NCBI RefSeq assembly: GCF_002871945.2
Contig: NZ_CP126963.1
Coordinates: 1,736,001 to 1,800,000, forward strand
Direction of reading: 5' to 3'
DNA: 64,000 bases
From: Gleimia hominis
GTDB taxonomy: Bacteria > Actinomycetota > Actinomycetes > Actinomycetales > Actinomycetaceae
Shown here: piece by piece, positions 26,869 to 36,262 of the stretch
How positions within the stretch are numbered: the first letter of the stretch is position 1
Layout of the letters: the number at the start of each line of letters is the position of its first letter
Notes under the pieces: generated by a model
The model's input: the letters and a program-made list of their open reading frames with translations, nothing else
What the model was told of the DNA's origin: nothing
Databases searched by the model: none
Made by a program: the position numbers and the translations under genes

Positions 26869-27819
26869 CTATCGAGCGCGCCGTTGTCTACTTGACTTTC
26901 TACTATCGCGCCCACCGCGTTTAGTTCTGCTTCGATTACTGGGGTGGCGTTTCGCTTTCGTTGCTACCAGCACCCGTGTGGATTCCTCTTCCATGATCGA
27001 CGGCACTTCATGCACCTCAACATGTTTCACGTGAAACTTTTGCAGCACTTTCTGCGAATTATTAATCTCCGCGTCCACCTGCCGGCCTTTTAAAGCCACT
27101 AATGAACCACCAGAGGCAACCAACGGCAGCGTCATGGGCACCAGCTTTCGTAGCGCAGCCACCGCGCGCGCAGTAACCACATCCGCTACACCCACACCAT
27201 GCAGATCTTCTGCTCGCGCCCGATGAATCGTCACATTATCCAAACCCAGTTCATAGACCACGTCTTCAAGCCACTCGACGCGTCTCTCCATAGGTTCGGT
27301 AAGGTGAACATCCAAATCAGGGCGCATTGTAGCAAGGACTATACCGGGAAAGCCTGCTCCAGATCCAATATCCATAACCTGCTTGCGCGCACCAATAAAA
27401 TCAACAATCGCTGCGGAATTCACCAAGTGTCGCGACCACAGCCGTGGAAGCTCACGCGGGCCAATCAATCCGCGCAACTCCCCCTCGTCTTCAAGCATGG
27501 CGGCAAAATGCTCAATCGCACTAAACGCGGGTCCAAAAAACTTCTTCACGGCCTCATTGGGCTTCTCCAAAGCATCATTGGGCTGCTCCGAAACATCATT
27601 TGGATGCCCCAAAGTGTCATTAGGACGCTCCAAAGAATCAAACTCAGCCAAGTCCACCCCACGCGCAGGCACCACACCTTCCCAGCCGCGCCCCGGCTGC
27701 GTAGACGAACCCGCAGCCTCAGGCGTCTGGTCTAAATCGCCCAATTTGCCGAAATCACTCGATTCTGCCGGTTCTTGGCCCCGCTCCTGCGCATTACCGA
27801 AACCCAGATCGTTTTCCAC
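26869..27819 (-). CDS. rsmG: 16S rRNA (guanine527-N7)-methyltransferase RsmG with N-terminal extension
   Basis: 316 residues, about 90-100 longer than usual. The methyltransferase core begins near residue 90 (FFGPAFSAIEHFAAML); the SAM loop DIGSGAGFPGIVLA and TARAVAALRKLVPM are family-typical. The extension is acidic and low-complexity and contains four 7-residue repeats ([R/H/Q/K]PN[D/E]xxx). The C-terminus is a basic tail. The GTG start has only a distant GAGG, so the real start could lie further inside. It methylates the 530 loop of 16S rRNA; loss gives low-level streptomycin resistance. Last gene of the rpmH-to-rsmG block. A near-perfect parS lies in the gene. Confidence 0.9.
   Translation of the reverse strand: MENDLGFGNAQERGQEPAESSDFGKLGDLDQTPEAAGSSTQPGRGWEGVVPARGVDLAEFDSLERPNDTLGHPNDVSEQPNDALEKPNEAVKKFFGPAFSAIEHFAAMLEDEGELRGLIGPRELPRLWSRHLVNSAAIVDFIGARKQVMDIGSGAGFPGIVLATMRPDLDVHLTEPMERRVEWLEDVVYELGLDNVTIHRARAEDLHGVGVADVVTARAVAALRKLVPMTLPLVASGGSLVALKGRQVDAEINNSQKVLQKFHVKHVEVHEVPSIMEEESTRVLVATKAKRHPSNRSRTKRGGRDSRKSSRQRRAR
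27023..27038. other. parS site 4 (inside rsmG, 15 of 16 bases)
   Basis: TGTTTCACGTGAAACT differs from the consensus only at the last base. It encodes part of KFHVKHVEV near the end of RsmG. Confidence 0.9.
27557..27640 (-). repeat. In-frame 21-bp tandem repeat in rsmG
   Basis: Four units start at 27557, 27578, 27599 and 27620 on the plus strand, exactly 21 bp apart (TTGGGC/TTTGGA/TTAGGA starts). They encode RPNDTLG, HPNDVSE, QPNDALE and KPNEAVK in the unusual N-terminal extension. Confidence 0.9.
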
Positions 27820-27828
27820 AGCTAACGA

Positions 27829-28470
27829 TTAGTCCTCATCAGCAATCTGATCAGCAGTCTGATTGGAATCCTGGTCGGAGCCGTCAGCCAACTCAGACTC
27901 CACCGCGGAACCATTGTTACCCTCATAGGTATCGGACTCAGAATAATCCTGATCATCATCGGCCTGCGCAACCTCATAATCAGCGGGGTAAATCACCACG
28001 CACCGGTTAGGGTTAACGCCCTCAGACTCCGAATGCAGCTGCGCCTCCGCTGCAACATCATGACAAATCTTGCGTTCAAACGGATTCATCGGGTCCAACT
28101 TAACCGGCTCATCGTGCATCCGTACACGCGCAACCGCCTCCCCGGCAATCTCGCGCAGCTCCTGCCGGCGATCCTCACGGAATCCCGCGATATCCAACAT
28201 TAACCGTGACCGCTCACCGGTTTGCGTCTGCACCGCAAGCCGTGTCAACTCCTGCAACGCGTCTAGCACGCGCCCATCCGCACCCACCAGGCGTTCCAAA
28301 TCCGAATCCGCCTCATCAGACACAATGTCCACAATCGCACGGTCGTTCTCAACATCCAGTTCGATATCCCCATCAAAATCAGCGATATCCAACAGTTCCT
28401 CTAGAAAATCCGCAGCAATATCGCCCTCTTTAACGAGGTCGGCCACGCGCTCTTTAGATTCCTCAGACAT
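27829..28470 (-). CDS. jag: Jag/KhpB-type RNA-binding protein (KH-R3H)
   Basis: 213 residues. A central KH domain (GADGRVLDALQELTRLAV) and an R3H domain (MNPFERKICHDVAAEA) are followed by a long acidic, low-complexity tail (ADDDQDYSESDT and on). It binds RNA and is always found behind yidC. The start overlaps the yidC stop by one base (TAATG), so translation is coupled. Confidence 0.93.
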   Translation of the reverse strand: MSEESKERVADLVKEGDIAADFLEELLDIADFDGDIELDVENDRAIVDIVSDEADSDLERLVGADGRVLDALQELTRLAVQTQTGERSRLMLDIAGFREDRRQELREIAGEAVARVRMHDEPVKLDPMNPFERKICHDVAAEAQLHSESEGVNPNRCVVIYPADYEVAQADDDQDYSESDTYEGNNGSAVESELADGSDQDSNQTADQIADED

Positions 28471-29801
28471 TACTTATCCTTCTTCTTTTTCTTACCGGCT
28501 TCCCGGCGTTGCTTCCGACGTTCCTGCCTACGCTGCTCCAACTCCTGCGCAGACAACTTAGTTTTCGCTTTCTTCCGCTTCTTCATCTGCGCTTCACGTT
28601 CAGCACGCCGCCTAGCCGCAGCTGCCTTCTGATCACGCTCCCGCTTCGTTAAACGTTTCGGCTGTTCACCACGCCTTTGCTTCGTCGCAGCGCGGGGTTT
28701 AAACCGTTTCGCCCACCGCTCATCGGGCAAACCATCCCACTCGTTAAACGCCAATTCCCGATAGGCCGACAACTGTACCTCAGGCGTCACATCATCAGGA
28801 AATTTCGTTGGCACCTTCTGCTTACGTGCCTGCGATTTAATGCTCTTGAGGGTGCGCGCTAAAAGCTGCTCCCGCTCCTGTGAATCATCATCCGAAAGTG
28901 AACGGTACTGCTCATCATATTTCTCAAACTCCGGGCGCGCCCACTCCACATACTCTTTCCGACGCCGCACCGTCAGCTTATTGTATGCATCCGAACCCGG
29001 CGTGGGCATCCGCGCGATAGTCCAGAACTGCTGGCCCATCGTCCACAAGTTCGTGGTGAACCAGTAAATCAGCACACCCACCTGGAAGAAGAACCCAGAA
29101 ACACCGATAACTGCCGGCATCATGTACATCATCATGCGTTGGCTACGCATCATCGGGTTATCCGAACTGGTTGCCGACGCCGGCATGTTCTTCATCGTCA
29201 ACTGCCGCATAGTGATGAACTGCGTGAACACCATCAGAAGAATCATCACCACAATCACGACTTTCGACGAGAACAGGTTAGTCGTCGTAAAGCTCGCTGA
29301 AAGCGGAGCCCCAAACAGCGTGGAGTTTTCAATATCGGATGCCAACCGCGAGTTCAACGGCCCAATATTCGCACCCCCCGCGTACGTACCGGCCGCAATC
29401 TGGGAAGTGGATGCCAACACGCGGAACAGAGCAAAGAAAATCGGCATCTGCGCCAAAATCGGCAGGCACGAAGAGAACGGGCTCGTCCCATTCTCCCGGT
29501 AGAGCGCCATCATTTCCTCACTCTGACGCTGCCTACTCGCCTGGTCCGTTTTTCCCTTGTACTTCTCCTGCAGCTTCTTCAGCTCCGGCTGCACCAGCTG
29601 CATATTGCGTGAGGCACGAATCTGCCTAAAGAACAGAGGAATCAAAATAATGCGCACCAGCACAGTCAGGCCCACGATGGACAAAATCCATGCGATACCC
29701 GGCCCGTCATCCATCCCGAGGAACACCAACAGGTCGTGCAGGCGCACCATAATCCAAGCCACCACTACCTTGAACGGGTAGAGAAGTTTGTCAAACCACA
29801 C
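28470..29801 (-). CDS. yidC: Membrane protein insertase YidC
   Basis: 443 residues. Five hydrophobic helices with the Oxa1/YidC core: IAWILSIVGLTVLVRIILIPLFFRQ, the cytoplasmic hairpin (QPELKKLQEKYKGK), SPFSSCLPILAQMPIFFALFRVL and the later helix pair. The positively charged residue required in the first core helix is the Arg in VLVRII. The C-terminus is a long Lys/Arg-rich ribosome-binding tail. Between yidD and jag in the minus-strand operon. Confidence 0.95.
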   Translation of the reverse strand: MWFDKLLYPFKVVVAWIMVRLHDLLVFLGMDDGPGIAWILSIVGLTVLVRIILIPLFFRQIRASRNMQLVQPELKKLQEKYKGKTDQASRQRQSEEMMALYRENGTSPFSSCLPILAQMPIFFALFRVLASTSQIAAGTYAGGANIGPLNSRLASDIENSTLFGAPLSASFTTTNLFSSKVVIVVMILLMVFTQFITMRQLTMKNMPASATSSDNPMMRSQRMMMYMMPAVIGVSGFFFQVGVLIYWFTTNLWTMGQQFWTIARMPTPGSDAYNKLTVRRRKEYVEWARPEFEKYDEQYRSLSDDDSQEREQLLARTLKSIKSQARKQKVPTKFPDDVTPEVQLSAYRELAFNEWDGLPDERWAKRFKPRAATKQRRGEQPKRLTKRERDQKAAAARRRAEREAQMKKRKKAKTKLSAQELEQRRQERRKQRREAGKKKKKDK

Positions 29802-29814
29802 GGTTTAAGCTCCT

Positions 29815-30270
29815 TTAATGATTCCTGATGGCGCATTCGCCACCGCTGTTGTTAGCCAGGCTACCCGGCTGTTCCTGTAAAACCTTAGAGGATTTCTCCC
29901 CTAGAACCTTAGAGGGTTTATCCCCAAAATCCTCATCAGACTCACTACTGCGGTCCCCTTCCAACTCGCAGCTGGGAGCCTCATTAGACTCGCACTCGAA
30001 CTCGTCCAACGGGAGACGCACGTAAGGTTCCGGTTTCCACCTGCCCACCTTCGGCACATGATCCACACCGCCTAACGACCACGGGTTACACCGCAGTAAA
30101 CGCCACACAGCTAAAATCAAACCCTTTACCGGACCGTGCACCTCAAGCGCTTTAACTGCATACGCTGAACACGACGGATAATACCGGCAAGTAGGCGGCA
30201 AACCAGGGGAAATGAAGCGCTGATAGAACCGAATTGGAACCATCAGTACGCGCGCTAAAATGCTTCGCAT
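29815..30270 (-). CDS. yidD: Membrane protein insertion efficiency factor YidD
   Basis: 151 residues. The conserved core [33 protein letters not shown] and [16 protein letters not shown] is complete. A ~70-residue acidic tail follows, containing an 8-residue duplication ([16 protein letters not shown]) encoded by a 24-bp repeat at 29881-29928. Overlaps rnpA by 16 bp. Confidence 0.94.
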   Translation of the reverse strand: MRSILARVLMVPIRFYQRFISPGLPPTCRYYPSCSAYAVKALEVHGPVKGLILAVWRLLRCNPWSLGGVDHVPKVGRWKPEPYVRLPLDEFECESNEAPSCELEGDRSSESDEDFGDKPSKVLGEKSSKVLQEQPGSLANNSGGECAIRNH

Positions 30271-30665
30271 AGTTTCCCTCGGTTCCGTTTCATCTGCTGC
30301 AATCGCTCGCGTTCAAACCGTTTTAACTTCGCTAATGTGCGCGTCAAAGCACTGTCTAATGAAGTTTCAATCTCAGCGAAAGACCTTCCCCTGATTCCCG
30401 GTAAGGCACGCACCACAACCAGCGTCTGATCTGGGATAATCACTAATCTTTCGCGCATGAGGTGGCGCAGTTGCCGCTTCGTCCGATTCCGATCCACCGC
30501 CCGCGGATACACCCGCTTAGGTACGACGAAACCGACGAGGGTTCCTTGTATTTCCTCGCCGGTTACTGCGTGAACAACTAGTTCGCTATTACCGCTCCGC
30601 CGTCCACGGCGCGTCGCTAGCCGAAAAAGTTCCGGTTCCCGCAAACGATGTTCGGCCGGTAACAC
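30255..30665 (-). CDS. rnpA: Ribonuclease P protein component
   Basis: 136 residues from GTG 30665. The RNA-binding signature is present ([19 protein letters not shown]) with the [12 protein letters not shown] beta-strand before it. It is the protein cofactor of RNase P for tRNA 5' maturation. The start follows the rpmH stop directly, with no spacer. Confidence 0.94.
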   Translation of the reverse strand: MLPAEHRLREPELFRLATRRGRRSGNSELVVHAVTGEEIQGTLVGFVVPKRVYPRAVDRNRTKRQLRHLMRERLVIIPDQTLVVVRALPGIRGRSFAEIETSLDSALTRTLAKLKRFERERLQQMKRNRGKLCEAF

Positions 30666-30803
30666 TTAAGCAGACAGCTTAGCGCGACCCTTGCGGCGGC
30701 GGTTTGAAAGAATCGCACGACCCGCGCGAGTGCGCATACGCAGACGGAAACCGTGTTTGCGTGAGCGGCGACGGTTGTTCGGCTGGAAAGTTCGCTTAGT
30801 CAC
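30666..30803 (-). CDS. rpmH: Large ribosomal subunit protein bL34
   Basis: 45 residues from GTG 30803: begins [19 protein letters not shown], followed by the invariant [11 protein letters not shown] and ending in [14 protein letters not shown] lies before the start. First gene of the rpmH-rnpA-yidD-yidC-jag-rsmG block that reads away from oriC. Confidence 0.97.
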   Translation of the reverse strand: MTKRTFQPNNRRRSRKHGFRLRMRTRAGRAILSNRRRKGRAKLSA

Positions 30804-31260
30804 GATATTCTCCTCGTTACTCGTTCTTGAAGGCCACAGCCTTCGAAGCTACCTCGGTGACACGAAAGAAATCGAGCTAACACCCTCGCAAACCCCTCGC
30901 GCCATGTTTCACGCCCAAAAGGGCGCACTTATGCAACTATCACAGCCTAATAAAAGCCTATAGTTCCGTCAATGCAGCCACGTTTAGTTCCCCTCACACA
31001 AAGTTCTCCACACCTGTGGATAGAGGTGGGGATAACTACACGCGTGAAACTGTTGAAAACTATTTATCCACAGGCTGTGCAATTCGGACAATTCCCAGAA
31101 AGCGCAAGATAATCACATTCATGTAATCTCACTAGTGTTTATCCACAAGCTTGTCCCCATGTTGGGGATAACTTTTTGATTTCTGTGCAAAAGTGACACA
31201 CTAGGGGATACGCTCAGATATTAGACAGTGTTAAACATCACGAGAAGGTGAGGAGCCCAA
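30804..31260. other. oriC part 1: rpmH-dnaA intergenic region with DnaA boxes
   Basis: 457 bases. Perfect DnaA boxes TTATCCACA at 31064-31072 and 31139-31147; near matches TGTGGATAG (31015-31023), TGGGGATAA (31027-31035 and 31163-31171) and TTGTCCCCA (31151-31159). It also carries the divergent promoters of rpmH and dnaA. DnaA binding here probably gives autoregulation and may form part of a split origin. Confidence 0.75.
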
Positions 31261-32760
31261 TTGGAAGGTCCATCCCTGCAGCAAGCGTGGGACCAGACGA
31301 TCTCACAGCTCGACGCTCAAGAAATTGGCCCCGCCGCATACGCGTTTATCCAAATGACCCAATGCCTAGGCATTATTGAAGGCACCATCCTCGTTGCCGT
31401 GCCCAACGACTTCACTAAGAACTACCTCGAGTCACGCGTATACGAAACCCTCACCGAAAACCTCGCGCAAGTAATGGGCCAAAGCGTGCGCATCGCCTTC
31501 TCAGTCGACACCAGCCTCGAAAACCGCTACATCGAAGAACAAGCCGTGGCCACCGACGCGGAAACTGACAGCGAAACTAAGCAGTCACCTTCCACCGGTG
31601 AGGCAGATGAACCTCAAGAAAAACCAAACGCCCCCACCCAACCCAGTGCGCCCACCAGTGCCAATGTGCCCACCGGGACCGATGTGGATACGCGACTCAA
31701 CCCCAAATACACTTTCGACACGTTCGTAATCGGCTCATCCAACCGATTTGCCAACGCCGCCGCCACCGCGGTTAGTGAAATGCCAGCAAAAGCCTACAAC
31801 CCACTATTTATCTACGGTGGGTCAGGGCTGGGGAAAACGCACTTACTGCACGCCATCGGTAATTACTCACTGTCTCTATACCCACATTTGCGGGTGCGGT
31901 ACGTCAGCTCTGAAGAGTTTACGAACGACTTCATTAACTCAATCCGCGACGATCGAGCAGAAGATTTCCAACGCCGCTACCGCGAAATCGACATCCTCCT
32001 CGTCGACGACATCCAGTTCATTCAAGGTAAAGAACAGACAGTGGAAGAGTTCTTCCACACCTTCAACACCTTGCATAACGCGGATAAGCAGGTGGTGATT
32101 ACCTCCGATGTTCCACCGAAACAACTGTCTGGATTCGAAGACCGGATGCGTTCACGTTTCGAAATGGGGCTACTCACTGACATTCAACCACCAGACCTGG
32201 AGACACGCATCGCGATTCTACGTAAGAAAGCCACTGCGGAGAACCTGGATGTTGACCCTGAGGTACTTGAGTACATTGCGTCACGCATCGCCTCTAACAT
32301 TCGCGAACTAGAAGGATCCCTAATTCGCGTAACCGCGTACGCAAACCTCACGGACCAACGCATTAACCGAGAGCTCGCGGAACTGGTGCTGAAAGATATT
32401 CTCTCGGACAGTGACGAAACCGAAATCACGGTTTCGCTGATTATGGGCGAGATAACCGGGTACTTCAACATCACTGTGGAACAACTGTGCTCTGCCGACC
32501 GCTCTCGCGAACTCGTGCAAGCACGTCAAATAGCGATGTATCTGTGCCGCGAGCTCACCGACTTGTCTTTACCTAAAATCGGTCAAGCCTTCGGTGGGCG
32601 CGATCACACCACGGTTATGTATGCCAATCGGAAGATCTCTAAAGAGATGACTATGAAGCGCGAAATTTACAACCACGTCACCGAACTAACCGGAAGAATT
32701 AACAAAAAGCCCGCCAACACTAGTGTTATCCACAGACAGCCTGTGGAAAGCTGTGGATAA
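31261..32760 (+). CDS. dnaA: Chromosomal replication initiator DnaA
   Basis: 499 residues from TTG 31261 with GAGGAG about six bases upstream. Domain I (LQQAWDQTISQL) is followed by a variable Thr/Pro-rich domain II, the AAA+ domain (Walker A GGSGLGKTH, Walker B LLVDDIQF) and the DNA-binding domain IV signature (GGRDHTTVMYANRK). The last codons and stop lie inside DnaA boxes of the downstream origin region. Confidence 0.98.
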   Translation: MEGPSLQQAWDQTISQLDAQEIGPAAYAFIQMTQCLGIIEGTILVAVPNDFTKNYLESRVYETLTENLAQVMGQSVRIAFSVDTSLENRYIEEQAVATDAETDSETKQSPSTGEADEPQEKPNAPTQPSAPTSANVPTGTDVDTRLNPKYTFDTFVIGSSNRFANAAATAVSEMPAKAYNPLFIYGGSGLGKTHLLHAIGNYSLSLYPHLRVRYVSSEEFTNDFINSIRDDRAEDFQRRYREIDILLVDDIQFIQGKEQTVEEFFHTFNTLHNADKQVVITSDVPPKQLSGFEDRMRSRFEMGLLTDIQPPDLETRIAILRKKATAENLDVDPEVLEYIASRIASNIRELEGSLIRVTAYANLTDQRINRELAELVLKDILSDSDETEITVSLIMGEITGYFNITVEQLCSADRSRELVQARQIAMYLCRELTDLSLPKIGQAFGGRDHTTVMYANRKISKEMTMKREIYNHVTELTGRINKKPANTSVIHRQPVESCG

Positions 32761-33113
32761 GTGGGGAAAAATTGGTTTTTCAGACCAAAATCTGTGGATA
32801 ACTTTGAGGGATACATACAGATTTCCACAGTTCCATCCACTTATCCACAGGTTGTGCCCAATTGTTATCCACCATTTAATCCGCAGCAAGACGCGTGAAT
32901 TACAACATTTGCACACAATTCACAGCCCCTATAACTACTACGAACTAACTAATTACAAAAAATCTCATTTCCCCGCATGTGGAGAAACGCGAACTCGGCA
33001 TGTCGCCTTGAAAACCAAATGAACAGTTCTCTCACAGATATGAACTTAGATCACAAATCGCGTAAAGTTGTACAGCAGAGTTCTTGTCATCCTCGCACTG
33101 AAAGGTAGGCACC
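32726..33113. other. oriC part 2: dnaA-dnaN intergenic region
   Basis: Perfect boxes (TTATCCACA or its complement) at 32726-32734, 32752-32760, 32793-32801 and 32841-32849, and near matches at 32742-32750, 32821-32829 and 32865-32873. An AT-rich stretch (about 32925-32970) follows, a candidate unwinding element. The density of boxes and the position are what is expected for the actinobacterial replication origin. Confidence 0.88.
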
Positions 33114-34247
33114 ATGGATTTCACCGTTCCCCGGGATATCCTTAAAGAAGCCGTTAAGTGGACAGCACAGACAGTGCCTAAACGTCCATCTGTGCCCATT
33201 CTAGCTGGAATCCGTTTAACTGCTGAGGATGGAGTACTTGAACTCTCCTCATACGACTATGAAACTTCTACTCGCTCTCAAATCCCAGCGGAAGTAGATG
33301 TGCCAGGTGACATCCTGGTTCCCGGTAAACTCCTAGCATCAATCACCCAGAGCCTGCCGAACGCACCAGTGCGCTGCAAACTCGAGGATACCCGGATGAA
33401 ACTCGAATGCGGGGCAGCCCACTTCGTCCTCGCCACAATGTCCGTGGATGAATACCCAACTATGCCGGTAATGCCACAAACCCGCGGTAGTTTCGACTCC
33501 AAAGTGCTTTCAGAAGCCATTAGCCAAGTATCCATCGCGGCATCGCGCGACGACACAATCCCACTTCTCACCGGGGTACGCATCGAAATTGACGACGACA
33601 CCATCACCTTCCTAGGTACAGACAGGTACCGACTAGCGATGAAAGAGTTCAAATGGAACCCCTCCGAAGCAGGTGTCTCCACCTCATTGCTAGTGAAAGC
33701 CTCAACGCTGTCAGAAGTCGCTAAATCTATGACTTCTGCTGGAAGCGTGGACTTTGCCTTTGACATAGAACAAACCGGGCCTAACTCCCTGGTAGGCTTT
33801 ACCGCCGGAGCGCGCCAATCCACCTCAACGCTAATGGATGGGGAATACCCACCTGTGCGACGCCTCTTCCCAGAAGAAACCAATGTCCACGCCGTAGTGA
33901 AACGCGACGTACTCCTAGAAGCGGTGAAACGCGTATCCTTGGTGGCCGAACAAAAAACCTCGGTGAGGCTGATATTTGAGGGAGAAGAACTAACGTTGCG
34001 GGCCGGGCAAGATGACTCGTCACAAGCCTCCGAACAAGTACCCGTGGCGCTGCATGGGGAAGCACTCCAAACGGCATTCAACCCCAGTTTCCTACAAGCC
34101 GGACTATCTGCATTAGATACCGACTACGTTCGGTTCTCTTTCACCGAACCCATGAAGCCAGCTGTGATTACGGGGCAAAACGAACAAGACGGGGAAGATG
34201 ACCTCACGTACCGGTACCTACTGATGCCAATCCGGTTTGGAATTTAA
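33114..34247 (+). CDS. dnaN: DNA polymerase III sliding clamp (beta subunit)
   Basis: 377 residues, family length. MDFTVPRDILKEAVKWTAQTVPKRPSVPILAGI is a typical first-domain start and the C-terminus RYLLMPIRF is the usual end of DnaN. AAAGGTAGG precedes the ATG. It tethers the polymerase to DNA. First gene of the dnaN-recF-dciA run. Confidence 0.97.
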   Translation: MDFTVPRDILKEAVKWTAQTVPKRPSVPILAGIRLTAEDGVLELSSYDYETSTRSQIPAEVDVPGDILVPGKLLASITQSLPNAPVRCKLEDTRMKLECGAAHFVLATMSVDEYPTMPVMPQTRGSFDSKVLSEAISQVSIAASRDDTIPLLTGVRIEIDDDTITFLGTDRYRLAMKEFKWNPSEAGVSTSLLVKASTLSEVAKSMTSAGSVDFAFDIEQTGPNSLVGFTAGARQSTSTLMDGEYPPVRRLFPEETNVHAVVKRDVLLEAVKRVSLVAEQKTSVRLIFEGEELTLRAGQDDSSQASEQVPVALHGEALQTAFNPSFLQAGLSALDTDYVRFSFTEPMKPAVITGQNEQDGEDDLTYRYLLMPIRFGI

Positions 34248-34284
34248 CTGTACCCAACCGCCTAGTTTGCAAGAATAATTCTCA

Positions 34285-35553
34285 GTGTTTGTTTCTCACA
34301 TAGCACTCGACGATTTCCGCTCTTACCGCCACGCAGTACTGGAATTCCAACCAGGAACAACAGTACTGTTGGGCGCAAACGGGCAGGGAAAAACGAATCT
34401 GGTGGAAGCACTCGCATACCTGTCTAGCTTTTCTTCCCACCGCGTCGCAGCCGACACTGCACTTGTGCGCGCTCCCATGCCCGGCGAGAATCCAGTGCCC
34501 GGAGCTGTAGTTAGAGCGAAATCCCACAGCTTGGGGCGCGAGCGGGTAATTGAGCTAGAGATTATTCGCGGTAAAGCTAACCGCGGGAGAGTGAACCGCA
34601 ACTCCGTTCGCCCCCGGGACCTGCTGGGTCTGGTTCGCACCGTCGTATTTGCACCTGAGGACATGGAACTGGTGACCGGTGACCCGGGAGCGCGCCGACG
34701 CTTCCTAGATGATCTGGCGGTGCAGCTTTGGCCCGCTTATTCCTCATACAAATCTGACTACGACAAGGTGGCGCGTCAACGCGGGGCGCTACTAAAACAG
34801 CTTGGAAAGCAAAAACGTCGAGGGCAACCAGTGGACCCGGCGACGTTAGAAGTGTGGAACAAACCTTTCATAGAATCCGCCAGCGCTGTTGTGAAGTATC
34901 GAACCCAACTGGTCGAGCTGCTAAAAGACCCGGCTCACAAGGCACACGAAACGGTATCTGAAGCTGCGAGAGAACTGTACCTATCGTATGAAAGCTCATT
35001 GAGTGCGGTAGACGGAGTTGACGGAATAGAAGGATATGAGGATCGACTGGCGAGCGCACTAGCGAATGTAGCAAAACGCGAGATTGCGCGTGGGGTTAAT
35101 CTAGTTGGACCGCATCGCGACGATCTGCAGCTGCACCTGGATCATTTGCCGGTGAAAGGGTACGCGTCGCACGGGGAGTGCTGGTCGGTGGCGTTAGCGC
35201 TGCGCTTGGGCGCATTTGAAGTCCTCAGTAAAGATCGGCGCACTGGTGAAGTGGACCCGCCGGTGCTGATCTTGGATGACGTGTTCTCTGAACTTGATGC
35301 GGCTCGCAGAAGTGCCTTACTGGAAGTCATAGAACGCGCGGAACAAACCATTATTACCGCGGCCGTGGGTACCGATCTACCCGAACAGATCCAAGCACAC
35401 ACAGTTAGCGTGGTCTGGGATAAAAACCAGGGAACACAGTTACAAACCGTAGACAGGGTTGACACTGGGCCGGCGGATAACGCTGGTGCCCATGTAGATA
35501 GCGGCGCCCACGTAGATAGCGCGGATGCGGGTAGTGGTGACCGCGATGAATAA
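34285..35553 (+). CDS. recF: DNA replication and repair protein RecF
   Basis: 422 residues from GTG 34285. SMC-like ATPase: Walker A GANGQGKTNLVEAL, signature SHGECWSVALALRL, Walker B VLILDDVFSELD. It loads RecA at gaps. No clear ribosome-binding site is seen. The C-terminus is a species-specific tail with a 6-residue duplication (GAHVDS) encoded by an 18-bp repeat at 35485-35520. Its stop overlaps the dciA start by 8 bases. Confidence 0.96.
   Translation: MFVSHIALDDFRSYRHAVLEFQPGTTVLLGANGQGKTNLVEALAYLSSFSSHRVAADTALVRAPMPGENPVPGAVVRAKSHSLGRERVIELEIIRGKANRGRVNRNSVRPRDLLGLVRTVVFAPEDMELVTGDPGARRRFLDDLAVQLWPAYSSYKSDYDKVARQRGALLKQLGKQKRRGQPVDPATLEVWNKPFIESASAVVKYRTQLVELLKDPAHKAHETVSEAARELYLSYESSLSAVDGVDGIEGYEDRLASALANVAKREIARGVNLVGPHRDDLQLHLDHLPVKGYASHGECWSVALALRLGAFEVLSKDRRTGEVDPPVLILDDVFSELDAARRSALLEVIERAEQTIITAAVGTDLPEQIQAHTVSVVWDKNQGTQLQTVDRVDTGPADNAGAHVDSGAHVDSADAGSGDRDE
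35485..35520 (+). repeat. In-frame 18-bp duplication at the end of recF
   Basis: GGTGCCCATGTAGATAGC (35485-35502) and GGCGCCCACGTAGATAGC (35503-35520) are adjacent and encode GAHVDS twice in the RecF tail. Confidence 0.85.
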
Positions 35554-36262
35554 ACACCACCGGTCCAGTGAAAAAGCGCAGAAAGAATCGGAAGTATCTG
35601 ACCTGGGCATTAGCAGCGCAAATCGGACGGAGCCAAAGAAGGAGCCGACGATAGAACAGAAGACTGAGGAGGGGGCGGAGCAAAAGCCGGAAAACCTTGC
35701 TGCAAGCGCATTACAAAAGCAACGGGAACTGGCGCGTAGCAAGGGGCAGTTTCCGCGCTCTGCATCTGCGCTGGCACGCAGCAAATCTAACTCCCAGTCT
35801 AAACAGCATGGCCCCAGCGCTGGTGCGGGTCCAAACGCGGAAAACAAAGGTTGGGTAACGCGCCCAGGCATGGCATCTTCAAAACTAGGTACCGGGCGAT
35901 CACGATTTGACCCCCAGCCACTAGCCAACGTACTGGGGAATATGAGTAGCCACTTGGGTTGGACGCGGATGCTGTCGGTGGCCTCCATTGCTGCGCATTG
36001 GACGCGGATTGTTGGGCCTAAGAATTCGCAGCACTTAAAAGTAGAGAGTTTTAATGAATCCGTCCTCGTTGTCCGCGCCACCTCAACTGCGTGGGCGAAC
36101 CAAATGCGGATTCTGCTTCCTACCGTGCAAAGACGGATTGATGAGGAACTGGGCAGCGGCATTGTAAAACAGGTGATTATCCGCGGCCCAGCGAACCCTA
36201 AATGGGTGAAAAAAGGTGGTTGGCGCGTACCTGGCAGAGGGCCGCGAGACACTTATGGCTAG
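35546..36262 (+). CDS. dciA: DciA-like replicative helicase loader (DUF721)
   Basis: 238 residues from ATG 35546 (GGTGA before it; overlap with recF stop). The first ~125 residues are charged and low-complexity; the DUF721 domain follows (LGWTRMLSVASIAAHWTRIVGP, SFNESVLVVRATSTAWANQM) and the tail GRGPRDTYG is conserved in actinobacteria. DUF721 proteins were identified as DciA, the loader of DnaB in bacteria lacking DnaC/DnaI. Between recF and gyrB as in Mycobacterium (Rv0004). Confidence 0.9.
   Translation: MNKHHRSSEKAQKESEVSDLGISSANRTEPKKEPTIEQKTEEGAEQKPENLAASALQKQRELARSKGQFPRSASALARSKSNSQSKQHGPSAGAGPNAENKGWVTRPGMASSKLGTGRSRFDPQPLANVLGNMSSHLGWTRMLSVASIAAHWTRIVGPKNSQHLKVESFNESVLVVRATSTAWANQMRILLPTVQRRIDEELGSGIVKQVIIRGPANPKWVKKGGWRVPGRGPRDTYG

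Noticed and set aside
30691..30963. 90-codon plus-strand open frame across rpmH
   Set aside because: Antisense to rpmH and its promoter; the Arg-rich start is a shadow of the ribosomal protein gene.
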